Positions 17,459 to 27,568 of a DNA stretch of 39,838 nt are shown here, one piece after another. The stretch's first letter is position 1. Every line of letters starts with the position of its first letter. The translations under genes and the position numbers were made by a program. Under the pieces are notes generated by a model, which saw nothing but the letters and a program-made list of their open reading frames with translations, ran no database searches and was not told the DNA's origin. The DNA is taken from positions 1 through 39,838 of the forward strand of contig JACNGB010000039.1 in NCBI GenBank assembly GCA_014384345.1, given 5' to 3'. This DNA is from Candidatus Thioglobus pontius. Its GTDB lineage: Bacteria; Pseudomonadota; Gammaproteobacteria; PS1; Pseudothioglobaceae.

Positions 17459-18412
17459 ATGCTTAAAGATTTTGAAAAACACTGCAAATCGAGCTCTTTA
17501 TCTCCCATTTGCACACAATTAATCAAATTATCCATTCAAGCTTTTGGCGTTAATAATGGCAACGTTCCCAAATGGGAAAATGCCATTATCGATCTTGAAG
17601 CCAATCAACCTGGTCCAGTTAGTTTCAAACACCCTTTTGTCGCTATCGATTCCGACATCGACCCCGACAAACTAGCCCAACTCCTAAAACAACTAATGCC
17701 GTGGCGAAAGGGTCCTTATCAAATTGGACAACTGAATTTAGAGAGTGAATGGCGTGGCGACATGAAATGGGATCGACTTAAAGATCACATTCAACCTTTA
17801 GCTGGAAAAGCGGTACTTGATGTTGGATCTGGCAATGGTTATTTCACCTATTTAATGGCCTTACAAGGTGCCGACTTGGCATTGGGTATTGAGCCATTTT
17901 TGTTGTTCAATTATCAATTTCAGGCCATTCGAACGCTAATAAGCAACCCACCAAAAGCTTATGTGCTGCCGTTAAAACTTGAACAGATGCCTGTAGAATC
18001 CATTTTTGATACGGTTTTCTCCATGGGGGTTTTATATCATCAAAAAGATCACATGCTACATCTTCAACAGCTTAAAGATGTGATGCAGAATGGTGGAGAA
18101 CTTGTACTGGAAACGCTCATTATTGATCAAACATATGGCGACCAAATCATTCCAGAAGATCGTTATGCTCGCATGCGTAATGTTTGGTGTCTGCCTTCTA
18201 CTGACACCTTGCGTACTTGGCTAGAGCAAGCGGGATTTAACAATATTAAACTGATTAATGTCACCAAAACCACGCCAAAAGAGCAGCGTGCCACACACTG
18301 GATTGGTGACAATACTCAATCGATTCAAGATTTTCTAGATCCGAATAATGATGATTTAACCATTGAAGGTCTGCCAGCGCCCAAGCGCGCTATCTTTATC
18401 TGTCAAAAATAA
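17459..18412 (+). CDS. cmoB: tRNA (U34) carboxymethyltransferase CmoB
   Basis: 317 residues. CmoB uses carboxy-SAM to make cmo5U at position 34 of certain tRNAs, widening codon reading. The N-terminal CmoB domain is followed by a class I methyltransferase core with VLDVGSGNGYF at 119-129. PWRKGPY and YHQKDHM segments are family hallmarks. CmoA, which makes carboxy-SAM, is not in the window. Ribosome binding site is weak. The next gene begins 12 bases on. Confidence 0.93.
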   Translation: MLKDFEKHCKSSSLSPICTQLIKLSIQAFGVNNGNVPKWENAIIDLEANQPGPVSFKHPFVAIDSDIDPDKLAQLLKQLMPWRKGPYQIGQLNLESEWRGDMKWDRLKDHIQPLAGKAVLDVGSGNGYFTYLMALQGADLALGIEPFLLFNYQFQAIRTLISNPPKAYVLPLKLEQMPVESIFDTVFSMGVLYHQKDHMLHLQQLKDVMQNGGELVLETLIIDQTYGDQIIPEDRYARMRNVWCLPSTDTLRTWLEQAGFNNIKLINVTKTTPKEQRATHWIGDNTQSIQDFLDPNNDDLTIEGLPAPKRAIFICQK

Positions 18413-18424
18413 ATACGTATAATT

Positions 18425-19342
18425 ATGCCGATGATTCGCCTTTTATCAATCACACTACTGTTGCTATCTAACAATGCAATGTCAGCACCCAGCCTTGTTG
18501 TTAGTATTGCACCAGTCCACTCTATAGTTAGCAACATTACTCACGGTATTACCAAGCCACAGCTATTACTTAAAGATAATCAATCTGCTCACCATTTTCA
18601 CCTAAAACCTTCGCAACTCTCTTTGGTTGAAAATGCAGATTTAGTTATTGCCATTCATCCACGCATGGAAGAAGGATTAAACAAAACGCTGAGCAATATA
18701 GAGTCAGATAAAAAAATCTATATTGCTTCTTATGATGAGCATGATGAGCATGATGAGCATGATGAGCATGATGAGCATGATGAGCATGATGAGCATGATG
18801 AGCATGATGAGCATGATGAGCATTCTCAGAATAGTCCAAACTATCACCTATGGCTAAGTATTAATCATATGCAAAACTTTGCTAAAAAATTAACCAATCG
18901 TTTGTCTAACTTAGATACCAAAAACTCAGCTATCTATCAGCAAAACTATTTAAAGCTTGATCGAAAATTAACCCTATTAAAACAAAACATTCAGCAAATT
19001 TTGAAACATTCCAACCAGTCTATTGCTAGCTATTCAAATGCGTTCGGACACTTTATCAAAGAGAATGAATTAAAACAATCAACACTCATCACTTCAAAAC
19101 ACGAAGAGCGTTTAAGTATATATAAAATCATTAAAGCCAAAAAATCCATGCAGGCCAATAAGGCTAAATGTCTTTTAGCATCTACAGGTGTTGCCCCTAA
19201 ACGCATCAATACACTAACTGAAGGGCTTAAGATTAACACAGTACAGATTGATCCTATAGGCTCTGAATTTAACTCAGGCAATAGGCAATATTTTCAACTA
19301 CTAAATAACGTGGCCATCCAAGTAAACCAATGTCTACAGTAA
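18425..19342 (+). CDS. znuA: ZnuA-like metal ABC transporter substrate-binding protein
   Basis: 305 residues with a signal peptide (residues 1 to about 20, cleavage near AMSA). ZnuA captures periplasmic Zn for the ZnuBC permease. Family segments: SIAPVHSIVSNI, SAHHFHLKPSQLSLVENADLVI with His56-58, then a metal-rich loop of ten DEH units (104-133), H141 in YHLWLS, and IDPIGS near the end. The usual third ligand position (His in HDAYGYF) reads SNAFGHF, so His is replaced by Ser with another His four residues on. It is about as long as typical ZnuA once the loop is counted. No znuB or znuC is adjacent. Its end overlaps bioC by 13 bases. Confidence 0.85.
   Translation: MPMIRLLSITLLLLSNNAMSAPSLVVSIAPVHSIVSNITHGITKPQLLLKDNQSAHHFHLKPSQLSLVENADLVIAIHPRMEEGLNKTLSNIESDKKIYIASYDEHDEHDEHDEHDEHDEHDEHDEHDEHDEHSQNSPNYHLWLSINHMQNFAKKLTNRLSNLDTKNSAIYQQNYLKLDRKLTLLKQNIQQILKHSNQSIASYSNAFGHFIKENELKQSTLITSKHEERLSIYKIIKAKKSMQANKAKCLLASTGVAPKRINTLTEGLKINTVQIDPIGSEFNSGNRQYFQLLNNVAIQVNQCLQ
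18734..18823 (+). repeat. Tandem repeat of GATGAGCAT, ten units
   Basis: Ten perfect copies of the 9-base unit GATGAGCAT, coding (Asp-Glu-His) x10 in the ZnuA-like protein. Absence of silent differences between units points to recent slippage expansion or strong constraint. The unit is in-frame, so changes in copy number keep the reading frame. Confidence 0.97.
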
Positions 19343-20118
19343 GATCTGCCTTCAATAAAGCATCAAACAACTACGACGATCACGCCTTTTTGCAAAAGGA
19401 AATCGCCTCTAGGCTTGATGAAAAACTCAATGTAATCACTACCAACTCTAACGTTATTTTAGATCTTGGCGCTGGCACTGGCCTGTTAAGCAGTAATTTA
19501 AACAAGCGCTTCCCAAATGCCAAAACGATTGCTTTAGATTTTGCGCAAAATTCACTCAAGAATAATCAATCAGCTAACAAGATTTGCGCCAACGCTAACC
19601 ACTTACCCTTGGCTGACAATAGTGTTGATATTGTTATTTCAAGCTTAATGATGCAGTGGTGCCCTGACCTTAAGCAATTGTTCTCAGAAATCCATAGAGT
19701 GCTCAAAAATGACGGATTAATCTTATTTTCCACCTTTGGCCCTGACACTCTCAAAGAGCTTAAAAAAAGCTGGTCAGCGGTGGACAATGAAACTCACGTT
19801 AACACCTTTGCTGATATGCACGATATTGGCGATCAACTGCTCGGTGCCGGTTTTCAATCACCAGTGATGGAAATGGAAACCCTCACCCTAACCTATCAAA
19901 CCGTTACCGATTTATTAAGAGACTTAAAAGCCATTGGCGCACAAACGGTTAGCACTCGCTCAAAATCTCTTATGGGCAAAGACAAGTTTCAACTCATGAT
20001 TAAGATGTACGAATCTTACCGACAAGATGGCAAGCTACCTGCTACCTATGAAGTGATTTATGGACACGCTTGGAAAAAAATATCAAATATTGGAAAAATT
20101 GATATAGATAACAACTAA
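19330..20118 (+). CDS. bioC: Malonyl-ACP O-methyltransferase BioC
   Basis: 262 residues. BioC methylates the free carboxyl of malonyl-ACP so that it can prime pimeloyl synthesis for biotin. VRSAFNKASNNYDDHAFLQ at the N-terminus and ILDLGAGTGLLSSNL at about 43-57 match BioC. It overlaps znuA by 13 bases, so the ATG is read from inside the upstream gene. No other biotin gene is in the window. It ends one base from the convergent nuoN stop, so there is no room for a terminator. Confidence 0.88.
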   Translation: MSTVRSAFNKASNNYDDHAFLQKEIASRLDEKLNVITTNSNVILDLGAGTGLLSSNLNKRFPNAKTIALDFAQNSLKNNQSANKICANANHLPLADNSVDIVISSLMMQWCPDLKQLFSEIHRVLKNDGLILFSTFGPDTLKELKKSWSAVDNETHVNTFADMHDIGDQLLGAGFQSPVMEMETLTLTYQTVTDLLRDLKAIGAQTVSTRSKSLMGKDKFQLMIKMYESYRQDGKLPATYEVIYGHAWKKISNIGKIDIDNN

Positions 20119-20119
20119 T

Positions 20120-21574
20120 TTAGAACAATGAGATTGACAACTTCATCCAAAAATCTGGGAACAAGCCAACCACCAAGATCAACACTGCATTGATAGATAG
20201 CACTAGCTGCATATCCATTGGCGCAGTTACAGCAACTTCCTTATCTGCATCTTCAAAGTACATTGATTTAATCACCTGCAAATAGTAGTAAGCACTAATC
20301 ACTGCAAAAATTACCGCGATTACAGCAATAGTCACAAAGCCGGCTGAGACTACTTGTTGCAGTATGAATAATTTAGAGTAGAAGCCAATAAATGGTGGCA
20401 CGCCAGCCATCGACAGCATAATAACTAACATCATCAAGGCGAACCAAGGTGAGTGTTTACTCAAGCCTTTAAAATCAGAAATTTGATCAGCTTCAAAGCC
20501 TTGTTTGTTAAGTAGAATAATCATACCAAAGGCTGCCAAACTCATTAGCACATATACCAATACATAAAATACCGCAGCGCCATAGCCAGTAATTACACCA
20601 GTGACAAAACCCAGCATAATAAAACCGATGTGCGAAATGGTGGAATACGCCAACATGCGTTTAATATTGGTTTGCATAAGTGCCACTACCGAGCCTAAGG
20701 CAATTGATAATATTGCTAACACCATAAATAGGTCTGACCAGTACGGCTGCATAGCGCCCAAGCCATCAACCAATATGCGCACCAACATAGCTACCGCGGC
20801 AATTTTTGGCACGGTAGACAAAAACATGGTTACTGAGGTTGGAGATCCTTGGTACACATCTGGCACCCAGTTGTGAAATGGCACTGCACCTAGCTTAAAG
20901 GCAATACCAATTACCAAGAATACTAGGCCAAAATTCGTTATTAAAGCTTCTCTTGAGTCTAGCGTTGAGCTTGAGGCAAAGTTGGCGATTTCATTAATAT
21001 TTAGACTGCCACTAATACCATAAATCATACTCATACCATATAGCAACAAACCTGATGCAATAGCACCTAATACAAAATATTTAAGCGCCGCTTCTACAGC
21101 ACCTGCACGCTCACGCGCAATGGCAATCAGTGTATAAAGTGACAACGATAAAATTTCCAAACCAAGATATAAAGTCAATAAGCTATAGCCTGACACCATA
21201 ACCATCATGCCTAGCACTGACAACAACACCAAAGTAAAGTACTCACCCCTGAATAAGGAATGCTGTATTAAATAGTGACGCGTATAGACCAAAGCCACCA
21301 TGGTGGCACCCGCCATAAAGACTTTAAATACCGATGCCATGTTGTCCATAATGAATGAACCGCCAAAGATAATAGCTTGCGGCTCATCAATTAAATTAAA
21401 AGCCAATAAACCCGTAACCAACAAACTTAATTGCGTTAAATAATAAGTCGCCTGTTTGAACTGCTTGGTTAGGAACAAATCTAATAACAGCACAACAACA
21501 ATTGCACTTAATAAAAAGATTTCTGGCATGGCTGCCGATAAGGTTGAAATGTCAAATGTAAATGAATTACTCAT
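20120..21574 (-). CDS. nuoN: NADH-quinone oxidoreductase subunit N
   Basis: 484 residues, many hydrophobic segments. NuoN is one of three antiporter-like membrane subunits of complex I, part of the proton-pumping arm. The family core includes a conserved Lys in the discontinuous helix region (GAVPFHNWVPDVYQGSP) and MKRMLAYSTISHIGF-type segment. It is the last gene of the operon, five bases after nuoM. The stop is one base from bioC on the opposite strand. Confidence 0.97.
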   Translation of the reverse strand: MSNSFTFDISTLSAAMPEIFLLSAIVVVLLLDLFLTKQFKQATYYLTQLSLLVTGLLAFNLIDEPQAIIFGGSFIMDNMASVFKVFMAGATMVALVYTRHYLIQHSLFRGEYFTLVLLSVLGMMVMVSGYSLLTLYLGLEILSLSLYTLIAIARERAGAVEAALKYFVLGAIASGLLLYGMSMIYGISGSLNINEIANFASSSTLDSREALITNFGLVFLVIGIAFKLGAVPFHNWVPDVYQGSPTSVTMFLSTVPKIAAVAMLVRILVDGLGAMQPYWSDLFMVLAILSIALGSVVALMQTNIKRMLAYSTISHIGFIMLGFVTGVITGYGAAVFYVLVYVLMSLAAFGMIILLNKQGFEADQISDFKGLSKHSPWFALMMLVIMLSMAGVPPFIGFYSKLFILQQVVSAGFVTIAVIAVIFAVISAYYYLQVIKSMYFEDADKEVAVTAPMDMQLVLSINAVLILVVGLFPDFWMKLSISLF

Positions 21575-21579
21575 AATGC

Positions 21580-23085
21580 TTAAAGTTTAGAGGTTAGCGC
21601 TTGGTTTAATAAATGCTCAATTGAGACATGCATGACATCAATTACCGGCTGTGGATACAAACCCATGGCAATTACAGCGATAGCCAATACGGCCATAATG
21701 CCAAATTCTCGGGCATTTAAGTCTGACAAAGTCTCTACTTCTGGATTGGTGATTGCACCCCAAAAGACACGTTTAACCATCCACAGTGTATAAGCCGCAC
21801 CAACAATCAAGGTGGTCGCTGCTAACACAGCATACCAAATATTAGCTTGCACCGCGCCCAAGATAACCATAAATTCACCGACAAAGCCTGAAGTACCAGG
21901 TAAGCCTGCATTTGCCATGGCAAATAACACTGCAAAACCCGTGAATCTTGGCATGGAGTTAATCACACCGCCATAGGTTGAAATCTCTCTTGAGTGCAGT
22001 CGGTCGTACAACACACCGACCACTAAGAACATCGCGGCAGAAATAAAACCGTGTGAGATCATTTGCACCATCGCACCCTCAAGGCCCAACAATGCACCTT
22101 CGGCAGCACCCGGCTGATAGGCTAAAAATAAAGCAAATACACCTAACGTTACAAAACCCATATGGGAAATTGAAGAGTAAGCAATGAGTTTTTTCATATC
22201 ACGTTGAACCAAGGCCACAAAGCCAATATAAACAATAGCAATCAACGATAGAATAATTACCACTTCTGAAAACTCTAACGAAGCATCCGGTGTGATTGGC
22301 AACGAAAAACGGAAGAAACCATAGCCACCCATCTTAAGCATAATTGCCGCTAGAATGACCGAGCCACCTGTTGGCGCTTGAACGTGTGCATCGGGTAGCC
22401 ATGTATGCACTGGGAACATTGGCACTTTCACCGCAAAAGCCATAAAGAATGCCCAGAAAATCCAAGCCTGCTCAACCGTTGTTAAACTTAGGTTATGCAT
22501 ATCTAAGATGGAAAAAGACCCGCCTTTGTTATACATGTAGATGAGCGATACCAGCATAAAGACAGAACCAAGGAATGTGTATAAAAAGAATTTAATTGCC
22601 GCATAAACACGATTATCGCCACCCCAAACGCCAATGATCAACAACATTGGAATCAGCGATGCTTCCCAGAATGCGTAGAATAAAATTGCATCAAGCGCTG
22701 CAAATACGCCAATAATCAGCCCTTCCATCATCAAGAAAGCGGCCATATAGTGCGCAGGACGTGTTTGGATTACCTCCCAACCTGCAACCACAACCAAAAT
22801 AGTTGAGAAGGTCGTCAGGATAATGAGCGGCATAGAAATACCATCAACACCCAAATGGTAATAAATGTTAAATTGTGAAATCCACGAAGATTTTTCTTCG
22901 AATTGCATCAAGTGTGTTGTTGAATCAAACTCTGTATACAGGCTAAGCGACATAATAAACACCAATACAGAGACGATAACACTAACCCATCTAGCGGTAT
23001 TAGCGCGTTCGTTACCCAGTAATATAACAAATGCGCCGGCAAAAATTGGCAGCCAAATTAGTACACTTAATAATGAATTATCCAT
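21580..23085 (-). CDS. nuoM: NADH-quinone oxidoreductase subunit M
   Basis: 501 residues, multi-pass membrane protein and antiporter-like proton channel of complex I. WEASLIPM carries the conserved Glu of transmembrane helix 5, and FPVHTWLPDAHVQAPTGGSV matches the helix 7 region. The Lys of DMKKLIAYSSISHMGFV is in place. It sits between nuoL and nuoN, two and five bases away. Confidence 0.98.
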   Translation of the reverse strand: MDNSLLSVLIWLPIFAGAFVILLGNERANTARWVSVIVSVLVFIMSLSLYTEFDSTTHLMQFEEKSSWISQFNIYYHLGVDGISMPLIILTTFSTILVVVAGWEVIQTRPAHYMAAFLMMEGLIIGVFAALDAILFYAFWEASLIPMLLIIGVWGGDNRVYAAIKFFLYTFLGSVFMLVSLIYMYNKGGSFSILDMHNLSLTTVEQAWIFWAFFMAFAVKVPMFPVHTWLPDAHVQAPTGGSVILAAIMLKMGGYGFFRFSLPITPDASLEFSEVVIILSLIAIVYIGFVALVQRDMKKLIAYSSISHMGFVTLGVFALFLAYQPGAAEGALLGLEGAMVQMISHGFISAAMFLVVGVLYDRLHSREISTYGGVINSMPRFTGFAVLFAMANAGLPGTSGFVGEFMVILGAVQANIWYAVLAATTLIVGAAYTLWMVKRVFWGAITNPEVETLSDLNAREFGIMAVLAIAVIAMGLYPQPVIDVMHVSIEHLLNQALTSKL

Positions 23086-23087
23086 CG

Positions 23088-25055
23088 TTATAGCTCAAGT
23101 AATGGGTGTTCACCTGCAAACAATACCCAAGTTAAAATAATTAATAAACTAACAATCATGAAAAAGGCGTAATGATAAACATAGCCTGTTTGAATTGGCC
23201 TAACCATGGCGCCAATGAAACCGACAAACCTAGCGCTACCATTAACAATCATCTTGTCAATCAACCCAGAATCTGACACCTTCCATAAGAAATTACCCAG
23301 TTTCTTGACACCCTGTACAAACACAATGTCATTGAAACGATCAAAACCGTAAAGCGATTCTAGAACATAATTGCTGCGGTGAAATTTAGTTTGAATCCAG
23401 GTAGCCCACTGTGCTCTATATAAAGTCAACACCCATGCACTGACAACACCACCGACCATCATCCAGAATGGAAGTGTTTGCAGCGCATGTGGAATCATGC
23501 CGCTAGCACCATGAAAACTTGCCTTCAGACTTGCCATAGAAGTATGTTGAGCGCTAACTGTAATGGCGTTATCAAGCCAACCATTAAACAACATTGGGTC
23601 AATAGTCAAATAGCCAATAGCGAGTGAAGGAATGGCCAGTGCGATCAGTGGCAAGGTAATGCTGACGGGTGACTCTTTAACATGTGACGCTGTATGTTCA
23701 TCCATTCTTGACTCGCCATGAAAGACCAAGAAAAACATTCTTAGCGAGTAGAAAGCAGTAATAAACACACCAGCCACTACTGCATAATAAACCCAATCTG
23801 CATACGGCAGGCTTGAGAAATGCACCGCTTCAATAATCATGTCTTTTGAGTAAAAACCCGCAAATCCCGGAAAACCAATGAGTGCCAGTGTACCAATGAG
23901 TGACGTCCAATAAGTAATCGGCATTTTTTTACGCAAACCACCCATCTCTCTTATGTCTTGCTTATGATGTAGCGCAACGATTACCGAGCCAGCCGCCAAG
24001 AATAATAACGCCTTAAAGAAAGCATGCGTCATCAAGTGGAAAATAGCAACCGAATAAGCGCTAACACCTAAAGCAACTGTCATATAGCCTAATTGTGACA
24101 ACGTCGAATAAGCCACCACTTTTTTAATGTCGTTTTGTACAATACCTAGCAAGCCCATAAATAGTGCTGTAATTGCACCTACAATCATCACCACAATAAG
24201 TGCTGTTTCACTCAACTCAAACATAGGCGACATGCGTGACACCATAAAGATGCCAGCTGTTACCATAGTTGCAGCGTGAATCAATGCAGAAATTGGTGTT
24301 GGACCTTCCATAGAGCCTGGCAACCAAACGTGCAAGGGCACTTGAGCTGATTTACCCATAGCGCCAATAAATAGCAAAATACAAATAACGGTAATCACCG
24401 ATGCGCCATCTAACATTGTTAAGCCAGCAACACCACCAAGACCTGCAAACACCTCTGCATAATCTAATGTACCAAAATACATCAATACTAAAGCAATACC
24501 CAATAAGAAACTAAAGTCACCAACACGGTTAACCAAGAAAGCCTTTAGATTTGCCTCAACCGCACTTTCTTTGTGGTGCCAAAAACCAATTAACAAATAA
24601 GAAACTAAGCCTACCGCTTCCCAACCAAAGAACAACTGCATGAAATTATTTGACATCACCAACATAAACATCGAGAAAGTGAACAATGAAATATAGCTGA
24701 AGAATTTAGTGTACCCTGCATCATCATGCATATAGCCAATGGTGTATATATGTACCATGAGTGAGACAAATGAAACCACGACCAGCATTACCGCTGTTAA
24801 ATTGTCAATCAAAAAGCCAACACTTACGTTGAGATCGCCAATTTGCATCCAAGTATAAATATTCTGGTTGAATACTTCAGCACCTTCAAGCACATGATGG
24901 TTAAACACATACAATGATAGTACTGTTGAAATTAAAACGCCCAATATAGTTACAACATTGGTTGCCATTCGACCCAAAAGTGAGCCAAAAAATCCTGCAA
25001 ATATTGCACCAACTAACGGCGCCAAAGCGATGATTAAATAAATCTGTTCCATCAT
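23088..25055 (-). CDS. nuoL: NADH-quinone oxidoreductase subunit L
   Basis: 655 residues, the largest membrane subunit, distal in the proton-pumping arm. WEAVGLVSYLLIGFW, PLHVWLPGSMEGPTPISALIHAATMV and DIKKVVAYSTLSQLGYM are the standard signatures. The C-terminal extension contains the long lateral helix and the final transmembrane segment (about 630-650). It shares one base with the nuoK stop. Start could be either of two consecutive ATGs; the first is used here. Confidence 0.98.
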   Translation of the reverse strand: MMEQIYLIIALAPLVGAIFAGFFGSLLGRMATNVVTILGVLISTVLSLYVFNHHVLEGAEVFNQNIYTWMQIGDLNVSVGFLIDNLTAVMLVVVSFVSLMVHIYTIGYMHDDAGYTKFFSYISLFTFSMFMLVMSNNFMQLFFGWEAVGLVSYLLIGFWHHKESAVEANLKAFLVNRVGDFSFLLGIALVLMYFGTLDYAEVFAGLGGVAGLTMLDGASVITVICILLFIGAMGKSAQVPLHVWLPGSMEGPTPISALIHAATMVTAGIFMVSRMSPMFELSETALIVVMIVGAITALFMGLLGIVQNDIKKVVAYSTLSQLGYMTVALGVSAYSVAIFHLMTHAFFKALLFLAAGSVIVALHHKQDIREMGGLRKKMPITYWTSLIGTLALIGFPGFAGFYSKDMIIEAVHFSSLPYADWVYYAVVAGVFITAFYSLRMFFLVFHGESRMDEHTASHVKESPVSITLPLIALAIPSLAIGYLTIDPMLFNGWLDNAITVSAQHTSMASLKASFHGASGMIPHALQTLPFWMMVGGVVSAWVLTLYRAQWATWIQTKFHRSNYVLESLYGFDRFNDIVFVQGVKKLGNFLWKVSDSGLIDKMIVNGSARFVGFIGAMVRPIQTGYVYHYAFFMIVSLLIILTWVLFAGEHPLLEL

Positions 25056-25360
25056 TACCCCTTTAGACTGTTGGTGACGTCAACATTAATAGAGCCACGC
25101 ACTCTAAATAACAACGTTAAAATCGCCAACCCAATGGCAACTTCCGCCGCTGCTACCGTTAAAATAAAGAAAACAAAAATCTGTCCTGCCTCGTTACCCA
25201 AAAAGTGCGAAAACGCAATAAAGTTAGTATTTACCGCCGCTAAAATCAACTCTACACACATCAGCAAAGTAATAATATTAGTACGATTAATAAAAATACC
25301 CACCAAGCCAATGCAGAAAATAATACTGCTTAAAATTAAGTAATCACTCAAACTAACCAT
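25055..25360 (-). CDS. nuoK: NADH-quinone oxidoreductase subunit K
   Basis: 101 residues, three transmembrane helices, usual length. The two conserved glutamates in the membrane helices (in [14 protein letters not shown] and [12 protein letters not shown]) are present and belong to the proton pathway. One-base overlaps with nuoJ and nuoL show tight translational coupling. Confidence 0.98.
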   Translation of the reverse strand: MVSLSDYLILSSIIFCIGLVGIFINRTNIITLLMCVELILAAVNTNFIAFSHFLGNEAGQIFVFFILTVAAAEVAIGLAILTLLFRVRGSINVDVTNSLKG

Positions 25361-25971
25361 TACTTATTCTCCTTTGATGGTGAGGCAATAGACACAACTC
25401 TAACCCGATCTTTAGCCTTAACATTAACCTGTTCTGAAATTGATTGTTTCTTGCGATTAATCTCGTTTTTATGCACCAAAGTAATGGCTGCAATGATAGC
25501 AATTAATAATAATACTGCTGCCAATTCAAATGGGTATACATAGGTTGTGTAGAGCTGCATAGCTAGCACAGTAATATTACTATAATCAGCACCATGTTTG
25601 GCTGGTGAAGGCATTACCTCTAAGCCAAATTGAGCACCTCCTAGTACCAGTGTCATCTCAGCAATAATAATAAGTGCCACGATCAAGCCTAATGGTAAAT
25701 AGCCGGCAAATTTTGCTCGCAAGGTTGATTTGTCAATGTTGAGCATTTTAATCACAAACAAAAACAGCACCATAACAGCACCAACATAGACCAAGATTAA
25801 TGTAATGGCTAAAAATTCAGCCTCTAGCAAGATCCAAAGACTGGCTGCTGAAAAGAAACCTAGCACTAAAAATAGCACTGCCTTTGCCGCGTTACGGGCA
25901 AAAATCATTGCCAAGGATGAGGCAATAAACCAGAATGATAAAATATAAAAAATAATTTGTTCAGAACTCAT
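25360..25971 (-). CDS. nuoJ: NADH-quinone oxidoreductase subunit J
   Basis: 203 residues with about five hydrophobic segments, including [21 protein letters not shown], the helix that contains the pi-bulge in complex I. The cytoplasmic-looking C-terminal tail is polar ([16 protein letters not shown]), as often seen. It starts 11 bases after nuoI and overlaps nuoK by one base. Confidence 0.97.
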   Translation of the reverse strand: MSSEQIIFYILSFWFIASSLAMIFARNAAKAVLFLVLGFFSAASLWILLEAEFLAITLILVYVGAVMVLFLFVIKMLNIDKSTLRAKFAGYLPLGLIVALIIIAEMTLVLGGAQFGLEVMPSPAKHGADYSNITVLAMQLYTTYVYPFELAAVLLLIAIIAAITLVHKNEINRKKQSISEQVNVKAKDRVRVVSIASPSKENK

Positions 25972-25982
25972 TGATCTTATCC

Positions 25983-26474
25983 TTATCGATATTTTGCATC
26001 TTGGGCTTTAGTTTTGCTAATAACTTGCTCATTATCATCACCTACTTTTAACAAACGCTCTTTGGTCATAATACTGCCATCTCTTGATTCAAATGCATAA
26101 TCAAAAATTTGCGTCTCAACAATGGCGTCAACCGGGCAGGCTTCTTCACAAAATCCGCAAAAAATACATTTAAATAAATCAATATCGTATTGAGTTGTAC
26201 GGCGTGTACCATCATCACGCATTTCTGATTCAATGGTAATCGCATTAGCTGGACATACTGCCTCACAAAGCTTACACGCAATACAGCGCTCCTCACCATT
26301 TGGATAGCGACGCAATGCGTGCAGACCTCTAAACCTTGGTGAAATAGGCGTTTTTTCCTCTGGATACTGAACGGTAATTTTAGTGTTAACAAACTCTTTA
26401 GCGGTAATTTTCATACCCGAGCGCAACTCGCTTAAAGTTAGGTTTTTTGCTAATTTTTTTATGCCGTCAATCAT
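25983..26474 (-). CDS. nuoI: NADH-quinone oxidoreductase subunit I
   Basis: 163 residues. It carries the two [4Fe-4S] clusters N6a and N6b. The eight cysteines are C64, C67, C70, C74 and C103, C106, C109, C113, each set in CxxCxxCxxxCP spacing. It links the peripheral arm to the membrane arm. It is 14 bases after nuoH and 11 before nuoJ. Confidence 0.98.
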   Translation of the reverse strand: MIDGIKKLAKNLTLSELRSGMKITAKEFVNTKITVQYPEEKTPISPRFRGLHALRRYPNGEERCIACKLCEAVCPANAITIESEMRDDGTRRTTQYDIDLFKCIFCGFCEEACPVDAIVETQIFDYAFESRDGSIMTKERLLKVGDDNEQVISKTKAQDAKYR

Positions 26475-26488
26475 CTATTTAATCCTTA

Positions 26489-27568
26489 TTAAGCAAACCA
26501 GGGGCCAATGTGCAACTGTGTCATTAATGCAACCACAAAAATCCAAATAATGGTCATTGGCAAAAATACCTTCCAACTTAGGCGCATAATTTGGTCATAT
26601 CTAAAGCGTGGAAATGTTGCTCTTACCCATAAATATAGAAACATAAAGAAGGTTGATTTTGCCAATAGCCAAACAATGCCTGGCACCCATGCAAAAACCG
26701 ATTCCAGAACGCCAAGTCCTTCAAAAGGAGAGTGCCAACCGCCAAAGAACATAATCACCGCTAATACCGCCATGAGAATCATGTTGGCATACTCAGCTAA
26801 GAAAAATACAGCAAACGTCATGCCAGAATATTCAACATGAGTACCGCCAACAATCTCTGATTCTCCTTCAACCACATCAAATGGGGCGCGGTTTGTTTCT
26901 ACCAGAGCCGAAATAAAAAAGATAATCATCATTGGAAATAATGGGATAAAGTACCAGTTAACTATACCGCCCTGCTGATCTGCTACAATCGTATTTAAAT
27001 TTACACTGCCGGCAATCATCACCACCGTTACTAACGCAAAACCAATAACAATTTCATAAGAAACCAGTAGTGAAGCACTACGCAATGCACCTAATAAAGG
27101 ATATTTTGAGTTAGATGCCCAGCCTGCCAAAATGATGCCGTATACACCAATCGAGCCAATCGCCAACACATACAACAAGCTGACGTCCAAGTTAGTAACA
27201 TAAATACCTTCATCAAATGGCACAACAGCCCACACAGCAATCGCTGGTGCAATGGCTAAAATTGGCGCTAATAAAAATAAATAGATGTTAGCTTTTGATG
27301 GAAAAATAATTTCCTTGGTCATAAGCTTTAATGCATCAGCAATAGGCTGCAACCAGCCTTTAGGGCCCACTCGATTTGGTCCAATACGCAGCTGCATATA
27401 GCCAATTACCTTACGCTCAGCATAGGTGAAGTAAGCCACGGTTAGCAACAGTGGCATAATCAAAGCAACTGCTTTAATTAAAATAATAACAATGGCCGCA
27501 ACATTGCCGTCAAACCAAGGCATAAGTTCGTTAACACCAAGCACAAACGATTGCCACAATTCCATCAT
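26489..27568 (-). CDS. nuoH: NADH-quinone oxidoreductase subunit H
   Basis: 359 residues, about eight transmembrane helices. It forms the quinone-binding junction with the peripheral arm. [21 protein letters not shown] in the first loop and [27 protein letters not shown] in the acidic loop are highly conserved. The start overlaps the nuoG stop by four bases. Confidence 0.98.
   Translation of the reverse strand: MMELWQSFVLGVNELMPWFDGNVAAIVIILIKAVALIMPLLLTVAYFTYAERKVIGYMQLRIGPNRVGPKGWLQPIADALKLMTKEIIFPSKANIYLFLLAPILAIAPAIAVWAVVPFDEGIYVTNLDVSLLYVLAIGSIGVYGIILAGWASNSKYPLLGALRSASLLVSYEIVIGFALVTVVMIAGSVNLNTIVADQQGGIVNWYFIPLFPMMIIFFISALVETNRAPFDVVEGESEIVGGTHVEYSGMTFAVFFLAEYANMILMAVLAVIMFFGGWHSPFEGLGVLESVFAWVPGIVWLLAKSTFFMFLYLWVRATFPRFRYDQIMRLSWKVFLPMTIIWIFVVALMTQLHIGPWFA

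Noticed and set aside
18734-18823. CRISPR array
   Set aside because: The units are 9 bases long, directly adjacent, identical and in a reading frame; there are no spacers.
18645-18839. Antisense ORF with a run of His and Ala
   Set aside because: The His-Ala repeats come only from reading the DEH tandem repeat backwards; there is no independent evidence of a gene.
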